A DNA stretch of 64,000 nt from Aspidapion aeneum (taxonomy: Eukaryota; Arthropoda; Insecta; Coleoptera; Brentidae). The notes under the pieces were generated by a model. That model was not told where the DNA came from. It searched no databases and worked only from the letters and a program-made list of their open reading frames with translations. This document shows positions 34,801-39,888 of this stretch, piece after piece; the stretch's first letter is position 1, and every line of letters begins with the position of its first letter. Location of the stretch: positions 59,871,471-59,935,470 of the forward strand of contig OY755046.1 of NCBI GenBank assembly GCA_963576565.1, given 5' to 3'. The position numbers and the translations under genes were made by a program.

Positions 34801-37695
34801 TTTAGTTCTTGAGATATAAACCTTATTATAACAGCAATTCAATTGCTGTTCTACTGTAAACAAATTATAAACAATACACTTTTTTGGTAAAGTTTTTGTG
34901 GTAGAAGTTAAAAGCATAAGATTGTGAAAAAAACAGGGAAAAAATCGCAATTTTGGATTTATGAAGTCACACAGGCGCTCTTACTCAGATCTGAGGCAAA
35001 CACCCGGCGATTTAAAATTAAGTAATCCATAACCAATCGATTTGGGGTAATCATCCTTCTTCAATTTTTTTTTTTAGTAAAAAAAAGTGACTATTTTTTT
35101 GTACTTTTTAAAAAATTAATATTTGTGTTAGTTTTTAAGATATCAAGCTAATTTTTTGCATCTCAATTGGTCTTCTATTGTAAAAATAATACGTATTTAC
35201 GGTTTTTTTGTACAGCTAATTTAGCAAAAGTTATATGCCAAGGTTTATGAAAAAATATAAAAAAAGCCGCCATCTTGGATTTACACACTGGCTCTCCCAC
35301 TCAAATACCCGGTGACATAAAATCGATCGACCGATCGATCTAGGGCAGTTTAAAAAATCTACCAATGCGGGGTTATTGGCAGATTTAATCAAGGCCAACA
35401 CAAAAATAGAGGCCACGACCCTGAAAAAATCAGCTGTTCTCTGGGGGCTGACTTTTACATTGGGTCTTATGGGAGGTCAGACGTTTTTTTATGATATTTT
35501 TAAAATGGCACTACAGATTTCCGCAAAATTTCAGTGAAATATTATCAGACACCATCCCGATATTCCACCAAAGGTTTGTAAGGAAGCAACATGATTAAAA
35601 GGTTAAAATCTTCAAGATTTAGCATTCCTTATTTTGAATTGTACCACATGCCAACTGTTATATTTGACATGTATTTGACTTTGTCATATGTGATTGTCAC
35701 ATTCGCTTCTGCTTTAAACTTAATTTTTGTGTGAGCTAATGAAGCGGCTATGAAAAATTAGGGCTTACTATACATTAAAAAAATTGTTTTGCCAGAATAA
35801 AGTAAAAACAATCTCAAAAACGGCTTTATTTAAAAAAAAAATCAAATATCCATGAACCGTCATTCCAACTTCAATATTTTAAAGACAATCAGCTGTCGTA
35901 ACGTGACCATCAAAAAAAAATCAGCCCCGGATGTGACGTCAACAAAGTGGAGGATCGTGGCCCGTCCATTTTGATAGCCCTGATTTAATTTTATGCCAAT
36001 TATTGAAAACTATTTTTTATAAAAACTAGTAGGTATATTGTTTGGCAACAGTGTTCACCAACTAACCAAAAGTCATCAATGTTCTGTGAAGTGCGTAAAA
36101 AAATAAGAAGTAAACACATTTCCTATATATTTCTGACGGTTTTTAACTGGTATTGGTTTTTTAGTTTTTCCCTAGTTGTTTTCGAAACTTTTTATTTAAT
36201 TTTGCATACTGAACACAAAAAAGCTTTTGACAGATAAATAAAGGATAAAGGATAAAAAACTGTGTCTGCAAAAAGTAAAAAGTGGGCTTCTAAATATATA
36301 TATTTATCGGTTTCACAACGTTCTACGTCTTCCGATACCCAATCTCCACTCGTTTCTGTTTGCCCATAATTCATCATCTAGGCCTCTTATTCTTATTTCA
36401 CTGTCTATTCCTTCTCTCCAGCTTCTCCTTGGCCGTCCTCGTTTTCTTCGGCCAGTTGGTTTCCATTGTACTATTTGTTTAGGTAGTTTTTCATCATTCA
36501 TTCTTTGTACATGTCCGTACCACACCAGTTGTTTTGTTCTTATATCATCCACTAAAGTACGTTCACCCACTGTCATAATTTCTCTTATTCTTTGATTTGT
36601 AACTCTTTCTCTTTTTGATTTCCCTGCTGCTCTTCTCCAATATTCCATCTCCGTAGCGGAAAGTATTTTTTCTGTACTATCCTTGATTGGCCATACTTCT
36701 GAGCCGTATATAATAATACTTTTTACAATAGGTGCTATATATAAGCTTTTTGTTGTTTTGATATACTTTGGTCCGAAATTATTCCATTTAATAAAGTTAT
36801 TGCTTTTCTTCCTTGTACGTTTCGATCTTTTATAGCTTTGTCTAGTGTTCTGTCAGCTGTAATTTTTAGACCTAAGTATTTATACTCATCACAGAACTGA
36901 ATTCGCTGCCCGGTATTGTATTTAAGATTAGATCCTGTTTCATTCCTCCGATACACATATACTCTGTCTTATTGAGAATAACCTTTAGTCCCTATTTATT
37001 GTACTCTTCTATTAGTTTTCGTGTCATATATTCGAGGTCGTCATAATCCTGAGCCACTACTATCTGATCATCGGCGAAACATAAAGTATACAAGGTGGTT
37101 TCGTCCAACGGAATTCCCATGTTTTGGCATTTTCTCTTCCATACTTTAAGGACTTGTTCCAAGTATATCTTGAAGAGCGTAGGCGAGATACAACAACCTT
37201 GTTTAAGACCTTTATTTACTTGAAAGCCTTTGGTTAGTTTTGCTTTTATTTTAACTTTTGCCTTACTATTGCGGTATAACTCTTTGATGGCCTTAATTAG
37301 TTGTACGCTTATGTTTGTGTTTTCCAACGCTTTCCAAAGTAGATTTAGTGGTATAATATCATATGCCGTCTGCAAATCGACGTAAATATTTCTAAATATC
37401 ACGTCTTTAAATGTCGCATTTATAAAGGATAAAGTTAGCTAAAGGAGGGCGTGCAAAAGGTCCCGAAGAAGTAAGTAAAAACAAAAACGAACTGATCCTA
37501 TTTTTTGTATTTGTTTTGCAGGTTTTAAAGCAAATTTGGGATATGGCTCAATACATATCATTTGTTTTCCACCAAAAATCTGCAGCACAAGAAGTCAAAC
37601 CTAAATGCATTGCCGAAGAAGACCAAGATCCTGATTTCGATGAAAAGGAAAATGACGGATGTCAAGATGACAGTGATAGCGACTATTCTGAGTAA
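7857..37695 (+). CDS. okr: RAD54 DNA repair/recombination translocase (okra orthologue), complete 14-exon gene
   Basis: RAD54 is a SNF2-family dsDNA translocase. It partners with RAD51 in the nucleus to promote homology search, strand exchange and heteroduplex processing. Coding segments: 7857-7859, 7967-8188, 12628-12934, 15369-15541, 17595-17788, 19778-19968, 21783-22000, 22288-22412, 24446-24634, 24725-24843, 27370-27512, 28682-28809, 32752-32905, 37522-37695. They total 2340 nt (779 aa plus stop; human RAD54L is 747). Every junction is GT/AG and all phases agree. Visible motifs: Walker A DEMGLGKT with Lys192, DEGH box 296-299, SGTPIQN 324-330, [11 protein letters not shown] 607-617 (motif VI), and a zinc-finger-like Cys pair near residue 685. 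The N terminus (MRRSKAPSQ) and PFKCPIPNY match the RAD54 family. The C-terminal tail is acidic (DSDSDYSE). No frameshift or stop interrupts the model, so the gene looks functional despite heavily transposon-filled introns. Rad54B is less likely because the N terminus and linker match RAD54L. Confidence 0.96.
7967..8188 (+). CDS. okr: RAD54 exon 2: N-terminal RAD51-interaction region
   Basis: It encodes residues 2-75: basic and Ser/Pro rich, low complexity, ending FVLNH at donor GTGAGT. The N-terminal tail of RAD54 binds RAD51 in characterised homologues. Apart from MRRSKAPSQ it is poorly conserved. A different open frame through the same DNA (7941-8138) is a shadow. Confidence 0.88.
8240..8740. 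repeat. Low-complexity C-rich/A-rich dispersed repeat
   Basis: Runs of C (for example 8521-8532) alternate with CCCCCTAGAAAAAAA. Part of the sequence (CAGATCTGGGTCAAAATCTAGGGGG on the other strand) recurs at 49190-49350, so this is a dispersed element in RAD54 intron 2 rather than only slippage. Confidence 0.5.
9872..11023. mobile_element. 1.15-kb insertion splitting the transposase
   Basis: CCAGGTTTGTCAAT occurs at 9858-9871 and again at 11024-11037, a 14-bp direct repeat bracketing the interruption. The transposase frame resumes right after it. Most of the insert is the palindrome described separately; the first ~380 bp are AT-rich without a recognised feature. Confidence 0.65.
10250..10997. 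repeat. ~750-bp foldback with telomere-like CCTAAC/GTTAGG arms
   Basis: Arms of ~330 bp are inverted copies: GACGCTAGCCCTACCAAGTC near 10280 and its inverse near 10910; GGATCCTAGAGGATGTGAAT near 10527 and its inverse near 10665. The arms contain degenerate CCTAACC and GAACCGAACC words. The insect telomeric repeat is TTAGG, so the words are telomere-like but not a clean array. The centre is near 10605. Confidence 0.85.
12628..12934 (+). CDS. okr: RAD54 exon 3: PIPNY motif to start of SNF2 ATPase
   Basis: Acceptor TATTTTTAG, then [25 protein letters not shown]-like and [15 protein letters not shown] (SNF2 Q-like/motif 0 region). Residues 76-177, ending in phase 1 at donor GTAAGG. Confidence 0.95.
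13081..14688. mobile_element. Inverted-repeat element studded with AGGTWACTGA motifs
   Basis: The ends TCTGGAAAGTGACAGATTT (13081) and the inverse of TCTGGAAAGTGACGGATTT (14688) are flanked by TA. Inside are eleven copies of AGGTAACTGA or close variants (including AGGTTACTGA) on both strands, at 13215, 13235, 13371, 13391, 13909(-), 13929(-), 13953, 13968, 14122, 14312 and 14507. Dispersed words of this kind in other transposons are transposase-binding subterminal repeats. No coding capacity. It lies in RAD54 intron 3. Confidence 0.6.
13460..13860. repeat. Imperfect tandem repeats around TGTTGTATTGTCATCGGACC
   Basis: TTGTATTGTCATCGGACCA recurs three times and a truncated form once, each linked to GGGGTGGG..AGGATATTTTTT and, in two cases, TTTCATCCAAATCGGATAATG. 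Spacing varies from roughly 70 to 130 bp. The overlapping frame 13472-13789 is a product of the repeat. Confidence 0.7.
14710..15290. repeat. Four diverged ~170-bp tandem units
   Basis: GGATGACATATGATATCTC followed by a GTTRGACCAATTTTAATAAAA block recurs near 14716, 14893, 15063 and 15223, each with ...CTTGGACCCTTCTGAACA... downstream. It is an old minisatellite in intron 3, immediately before exon 4. Confidence 0.7.
15369..15541 (+). CDS. okr: RAD54 exon 4: Walker A
   Basis: Residues 178-235 with [19 protein letters not shown]. Lys192 is the nucleotide-binding lysine. Motif Ia follows ([12 protein letters not shown]). Ends in phase 0 at donor GTATAT. Confidence 0.96.
15883..17521. repeat. 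1.64-kb giant foldback in RAD54 intron 4
   Basis: CACAGTGTGCCTGAATGAAG at 15883 is matched by its inverse ending at 17521. Inverted similarity continues for ~750 bp per arm (for example GGTCACGTGGTCGAACTCAT near 16132 and its inverse near 17255; AGCGAAACGATGCAT near 16561 and its inverse near 16820). The loop is about 16640-16745. Frames at 15826-16023 and 16133-16381 are arm sequence, not genes. No transposase. Confidence 0.9.
17595..17788 (+). CDS. okr: RAD54 exon 5: DEGH box
   Basis: Residues 236-299 plus two bases of Arg300. It starts WLGGRL and contains [13 protein letters not shown] and LVLCDEGHR (Walker B). Donor GTTAGT splits the AG|A arginine codon. Confidence 0.95.
17940..18350. 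repeat. ~400-bp hairpin in intron 5
   Basis: TTTTTGTAGCACGAACCCC near 17970 is inverted as GGGGTTCGTGCTACAAAAAT near 18308. The inner arms (TTTCAAATTTAACATGG and inverse) are separated by a short AT loop near 18180. It starts 150 bp after exon 5. Confidence 0.8.
18350..19777. other. Intron 5 remainder, no recognised element
   Basis: AT-rich with scattered runs. The sequence GAGTCACA/GTGTCAC occurs several times between 18480 and 19030 without a clear period. The frame 18258-18539 has no recognisable domain. I see no gene. Confidence 0.4.
19778..19968 (+). CDS. okr: RAD54 exon 6: motif III (SGTPIQN)
   Basis: Residues 300-363: [32 protein letters not shown] and the [10 protein letters not shown] linker. 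Acceptor TTTTTAG, donor GTGGGT, phase 1 end. Confidence 0.95.
20076..20205. repeat. Cluster of TTTTCCACAC-AT palindromes
   Basis: A perfect 22-bp palindrome occupies 20109-20130: arm TTTTCCACAC, spacer AT, then the inverse arm. A hybrid copy (TTTTCCGCAC, AT, then GTGTGG) is at 20083-20100, a degraded one near 20160, and another half-intact at 20186-20203. The cluster lies in RAD54 intron 6. Inverted TTTTCCTACGAMCAC sequences near 20010 and 20270 may be the ends of a small element carrying it. Confidence 0.8.
20740..20960 (+). repeat. Dispersed repeat shared with 41640-41900
   Basis: TCGTAGATCTTCATAGAGTT, CCAAGTTTCATG, CACTCACTCATGTATA and TACTGTACTTCCAGACATGCT occur here and, in the same order, at 41640-41900, where a minisatellite follows. 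The frame 20753-20956 runs through this repeat and is not a gene. Confidence 0.7.
21276..21750 (+). mobile_element. Hammerhead-bearing retroelement unit, copy A (intron 6)
   Basis: About 295 bp beginning GATTGACGCTC and running through CGTATCTCGGTAGATGGCGC to the ribozyme, then ~180 bp to ACGAAACTTTTTAAC. The same order occurs in the second unit at 29770-30262. Hammerhead ribozymes in repeats of this size are known from Penelope-like retroelement pseudo-LTRs and retrozymes. No reverse-transcriptase or GIY-YIG frame is visible nearby, so this looks non-autonomous. Orientation is the same as RAD54. Confidence 0.7.
21567..21614 (+). ncRNA. Hammerhead ribozyme A
   Basis: The full conserved core is present in order. 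Stem I strand AGUGUU, then CUGAGGA (CUGANGA), stem II GUCC-CAUAA-GGAC, GAA, stem III ACAG-UUGA-CUGU, predicted cleavage-site U at 21608, stem I return strand AACACU. Stem III is fully Watson-Crick here, while copies B and C have a G-U pair. Further out, ACC/GGU can extend stem I past an internal loop, as in type I hammerheads. It lies sense in RAD54 intron 6. Confidence 0.9.
21783..22000 (+). CDS. okr: RAD54 exon 7: inter-lobe linker, LIRRT region
   Basis: Residues 364-436: [46 protein letters not shown] and [12 protein letters not shown]. Ends in phase 0 at donor GTAATA. The last ~55 nt have a partial copy at 22118-22183. Confidence 0.95.
22118..22183 (+). CDS. Partial duplicate of RAD54 exon 7 end: possible cassette exon or relic
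   Basis: The frame [19 protein letters not shown] aligns with the end of exon 7 (11 of 18 aligned residues identical, several codon differences silent). An acceptor-like TTTACCCTCTGAATCAG precedes it and GTAAAT follows CAT. If used, the exon is 66 nt with phase 0 at both ends, so it could be included between exons 7 and 8 without shifting the frame, adding 22 residues. The acceptor is weak and interrupted by GA. It may simply be a decaying duplication; no transcript evidence is available here. Confidence 0.4.
22288..22412 (+). CDS. okr: RAD54 exon 8: [10 protein letters not shown] region
   Basis: Residues 437-477 plus two bases: [20 protein letters not shown], then [15 protein letters not shown]. 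Acceptor TTTTTTTAG, donor GTGAGT. Confidence 0.95.
22880..23400. mobile_element. Foldback with a 323-bp TA-flanked MITE core (22976-23298)
   Basis: The core has ends CAGGGTGGTTTAGTAGGTTG and inverse, flanked by TA (22974-22975 and 23299-23300). Outside the TA, inverted similarity continues (TTCTGGGGATTGCTTCTGCTT left, inverse of TTCTGGGAATCGCTCCTGCTT right). The MITE therefore sits exactly at the centre of a larger palindrome, or the true element is the larger one. Confidence 0.75.
23508..24232 (-). pseudogene. LINE family 1 fragment, antisense in RAD54 intron 8
   Basis: On the - strand: from the segment with [16 protein letters not shown] codons near 24160 through [17 protein letters not shown] to the GRRKRGRPK tail and 3' end near 23508. 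5'-truncated, frameshifted. Confidence 0.8.
24446..24634 (+). CDS. okr: RAD54 exon 9: start of helicase lobe 2
   Basis: Residues 478-540: [37 protein letters not shown]. Starts after GTTAG and ends in phase 2 at donor GTACTA. It supplies motif IV. Confidence 0.95.
24725..24843 (+). CDS. okr: RAD54 exon 10: motif V region
   Basis: Residues 541-580: [20 protein letters not shown] and [10 protein letters not shown]. Donor GTGAGT. The intron after it holds the ~169-bp satellite. Confidence 0.96.
25036..27160 (+). repeat. ~169-bp satellite, 13 units, in RAD54 intron 10
   Basis: CATACTGCAACTCGGTGCTT starts units at 25040, 25212, 25382, 25551, 25721, 25891, 26060, 26229, 26398, 26567, 26736, 26905 and 27074. 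Spacing is 169-172 bp, exactly 169 in the later units. The first three to four units are more diverged than the rest. Variants such as GGCAATCTTT versus GGCCATTTTT recur among later units, suggesting local homogenisation. All frames through it (25662-25937, 27001-27306) are artefacts. Confidence 0.97.
27370..27512 (+). CDS. okr: RAD54 exon 11: helicase motif VI
   Basis: Residues 581-628: [33 protein letters not shown] with the arginine-finger motif, then YIYRFLT. Donor GTAAGT. Confidence 0.96.
27571..27690 (+). repeat. Fragment of the foldback family of 33960-34320
   Basis: TTGTAGATAATCATT, ATTTCGGACTTCCATTGTA and TTTCGGTTGGTAAGTATCTC match the arms of 33960-34320 in order. Only one arm is present. 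Confidence 0.6.
28060..28230. repeat. ~89-bp imperfect direct duplication
   Basis: CACCCTGCTCTCTAGGCGTT-CTTAGCTTGCCG near 28070 repeats as CACCCTGCTCTACAGACATT-CTTGGCTTGCCG near 28159. No coding meaning is evident; short open frames on both strands cross it. Confidence 0.5.
28682..28809 (+). CDS. okr: RAD54 exon 12: [12 protein letters not shown]
   Basis: Residues 629-670: [20 protein letters not shown] and [10 protein letters not shown]. Ends in phase 2 at donor GTTAGT. Confidence 0.95.
29545..29592 (+). ncRNA. Hammerhead ribozyme B
   Basis: AGUGUU, CUGAGGA, GUCC-CAUAA-GGAC, GAA, ACGG-UUAA-CUGU, cleavage-site C at 29586, then AACACU. All invariant core bases are present. Stem III has one G-U pair. 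Sense in RAD54 intron 12. Confidence 0.92.
30059..30106 (+). ncRNA. Hammerhead ribozyme C
   Basis: Identical in the core to copy B, with cleavage-site C at 30100. Cleavage at B and C would release a ~514-nt monomer, the size of a unit that could circularise. Confidence 0.92.
30834..32357. mobile_element. 1.52-kb TA transposon with ~500-bp TIRs, copy 1
   Basis: TA|CAGCGTGTCACATTTTCGAT left, inverse of CAGCGTGTCCCATTTTCGAT|TA right, inserted into a LINE at a TA. The inverted repeats continue for ~500 bp with near identity. The second copy is 38220-39886. The interior encodes only a short transposase-like N terminus (31453-31731). Confidence 0.92.
31453..31731 (+). pseudogene. Transposase N-terminal remnant (DUF4817-like)
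   Basis: A 92-residue frame contains [14 protein letters not shown], which lines up with [14 protein letters not shown] in the 9741 transposase (9 of 14 identical), followed by [18 protein letters not shown]. The same remnant lies inverted at 39062-39250 in copy 2. DNA-binding part only; the catalytic domain has been deleted. The relationship rests on this short alignment. Confidence 0.55.
32752..32905 (+). CDS. okr: RAD54 exon 13: C-terminal Cys-pair region
   Basis: Residues 671-722: [40 protein letters not shown]. Acceptor TTTCTATAG, donor GTAAGC. A transposon starts 11 bp past the exon end and an antisense LINE ends about 50 bp before the exon start, so the exon is tightly hemmed in by elements. 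Confidence 0.95.
33312..33880 (+). repeat. ~239-bp tandem repeat, 2.4 units, built of two related halves
   Basis: CATCGCGGCGCTTAAGGTAA recurs at ~33491 and ~33730. Each unit has two related halves, both with an AAAATGGCGG-type start and CATCAAACT-GGAAC or CATCAAACTTGAAAC. Confidence 0.85.
33960..34320. repeat. Double palindrome (GTTTCGGTTAGTAAGTATCTC family)
   Basis: Two interleaved inverted pairs: TTTCGGACTTCCATTGTCTT/inverse and TAGTAAGTATCTCTAACCG/inverse, plus an outer pair with TTTACGATAAAATATGAATC/inverse. Related single arms occur at 2090-2712 and 27571-27690. Confidence 0.88.
34425..35350 (+). repeat. Three diverged ~300-bp tandem units
   Basis: Each unit has AARTTATAWGCCAARGTTT-like text followed by a CGCCATYTT-GGATTTA block, then GACTTAA/GCGATTTAAA...CCAATCGATT-GGG and an AT-rich tail. 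Units start near 34560, 34860 and 35180. No gene. Confidence 0.6.
35390..35985 (+). mobile_element. Dispersed ~590-bp repeat, single copy
   Basis: The stretch from GGCCACGACCCTGAAAAAAT to GTGGAGGATCGTGGCCC and TTTTGATAGCCCTGAT matches 59885-60500 closely along its whole length. There an inverted partial copy is also present. No coding capacity; class unknown. Confidence 0.85.
36300..37425 (-). pseudogene. LINE family 2 fragment, antisense in RAD54 intron 13
   Basis: On the - strand: [58 protein letters not shown] (RT catalytic FADD), then a frameshift, [16 protein letters not shown], and the tail [20 protein letters not shown] and [17 protein letters not shown]. 5'-truncated and frameshifted. 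The 3' end is GAAACCGATAAATATATATA. It differs from family 1; the family is shared with 47051-47905. It ends ~100 bp before exon 14. Confidence 0.88.
37522..37695 (+). CDS. okr: RAD54 exon 14: C terminus and stop
   Basis: Residues 723-779: [20 protein letters not shown], then a lineage-specific acidic tail ending DSDSDYSE and TAA at 37693-37695. Acceptor TTTGTTTTGCAG. Confidence 0.95.
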   Translation, partial: VLKQIWDMAQYISFVFHQKSAAQEVKPKCIAEEDQDPDFDEKENDGCQDDSDSDYSE

Positions 37696-37967
37696 GATAC
37701 GTTTCCTAATAAGTGTACAGTGTGTCCCAGCCTTTTTTGACACTTTTTGAGGGGTTACCGGTATACTAAAATTCAAATTTTAAATGATGAATTTTTGAGC
37801 AAATTCGAATTTCGATTTTGTTATTTTAATTTAGATTTTTTTTGTTTTATGGGGTAATTTGTTTTTGATACATTGACATAAAAGTGTACAAAAAAATGTT
37901 CTTTAAACGATGTGGCACATCAAAAGTGGCGGATTTGAAGACCTGTAGGTTTTGACACAAATCAAAT

Positions 37968-37973
37968 AATAAA
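37968..37973 (+). terminator. Candidate RAD54 polyadenylation signal
   Basis: AATAAA lies 273 nt after the stop. A second AATAAA is at 38143-38148. Which one is used cannot be told from sequence. Confidence 0.4.
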
Positions 37974-38219
37974 ATTAATTTTATACTTTTTTAAAATTAA
38001 GTAAATAATAATTTAATTGTTAAATATTGTTCTTGTTCCTGGTTTAACAAACAAAAAGAAAAAGTCGTTAATATATTCTGTGATAAAAATCGTATTTTTA
38101 TGTATTACCGTATCATTGCATATTTACCTTCTTAGCCAGCAGAATAAAAGCAAATTTTTACCTTCCTAGCCCGCGAAGCAATGGCCGATTTACATGAATT
38201 TTTTAGGTAAAATAGTGTA

Positions 38220-39886
38220 CAGCGTGTCCCATTTTCGATGGGATTAAATGGGAAACTCGGTTATTATTAAAGATATTGATTTTCTGATTAAAACAATGGT
38301 GTAATTAGATTTTTGCTATACCCCGGAGCATCGGCGCACCCAGGAATATTTCTTGGGGGGCCCGAGGCCTCTTGGGGGGAGGGGGGGCCGAAGCCTCATG
38401 ATGTCGAATTTTAAGCTATTTTTTGTGTTTTTTTCTGAAATATGTCGAAAATATGTAAAAAAATTCAAGGCTTGGGCCCAGGCCCCCCCCCCTGGGTGCG
38501 CCCATGCCCGTAGTTTCGCTAATAGAGGGAGTTTTTGAAAAAATTGCATTTTTAATAATCCCTTATATCTCGCTTATTTTGCAAGAAATTTTTGTTCTGT
38601 AAACACCTTTTTAAGGCAAATTTTTTAGAAGAACATAATGACGTTGTTAATTTTTTTAAATATTGTTTAGTTTTTGAGACATGGTATTTATTTTATTACT
38701 ATTTTGATTAGTTTCATGCTACTATTATCAAAAAATAATAAAAATTTATTATTTTTTTGTTTTAAAGTTTAAAAAAATATTGAATATTTAAAAAATAATT
38801 TTAGTCTAAACCTGGAAATTTCCAACATAAATATAAATTAAAAATTGCTAGTTGAACGATTTTTACTTTAACCGTTTTGATATTTAGCCAGTTAAAATGG
38901 TTTTGCTTTAATTTAAAAATTTATTTGAAGCAAAGTCTACGACAAAAATAAAAAAATAATGAATTACAAAAAATAATGACTACTATTTCATTAATGATAT
39001 AAATGTTCAAACTGATTGCCATTATGTGTAAAACATTGTTGGCATTTTTGAGTAATTTTTTTTAACGCATAAAAATATTTCTGCCGTTTAAATATTGGGA
39101 TTTTGTTGCTTGAATAAAGCAGTCAAACATCACATTTTTCAAAATTTGGATATGGCCGATTTCTAGCCATTTTAGAATAATTTTAAGTAAGTCATTCACA
39201 AAAATAATAAGTAAAATGACAATGTCAGTCCTACGCTTTTGTTTTTCCATGTTAAAGTAAATTTCATGAGTTGCTGTACTACCATCAAATAATTACCATG
39301 AAATTTTTGTTGAACTTTTTTTTAACTTTATTTATAAATCTTTTAATTAACGTTTCAAAACAGATAAACTAAAAATCGTTCAACTAGTGTGTCTTACAAT
39401 TTTTAATTTATATTTACGTTGGAAATTCCCAGGTTCGGACTAAATTTTTTTTTTTAATATTAAATATTTTTTTTAACCTTTAATTAAAAATATATTAAAA
39501 TTTTATCATTTTAAGATAATAATAGGACGAAACCAATCAGAATAGTAATAAAAAAAATTCAGGTCCATATTTAATTGTTTTATAATAAATACCATATCTC
39601 AAAAACTAAACAATATTTTTAAAAATTGACAACGTCATTATTTTGCTCTAAAAAAGTTGCCATATAAAGGTTTTTACAGAATAAAAATATTTTGCAAAAT
39701 AAGCGAGATACAAGGAATTATTAAAAATACAATTTTTTCAAAACTCCCTGTCTTAGAGAAACTACGGGGTATAGCAACCATTTTTAAGGGCTCAAAAAAA
39801 GAGCATGGTAAGGGGCAATCAGAAAATCGATATCTTTAATAATACCCGAGTTTCCCATTTAATCCCATCGAAAATGGGACACGCTG
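38220..39886. mobile_element. 1.67-kb TA transposon, copy 2, with nested hAT-like MITE
   Basis: Same ends as 30834-32357 (CAGCGTGTCCCATTTTCGAT), TA at 38218-38219 and 39887-39888. Opposite orientation to copy 1 (remnant frame 39062-39250 on - strand). A 178-bp MITE is nested in the left arm. Confidence 0.9.
38329..38506. mobile_element. 178-bp hAT-like MITE nested in the left arm of copy 2
   Basis: Ends CATCGGCGCACCCAGGA and inverse of CATGGGCGCACCCAGGGG. Flanks CCCGGAG/CCCGTAG (7 bp, one mismatch). The uninterrupted host text (CCCCGTGGTTTCGC) is visible in copy 1. Same family as 1301-1645. Confidence 0.8.
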
Positions 39887-39888
39887 TA

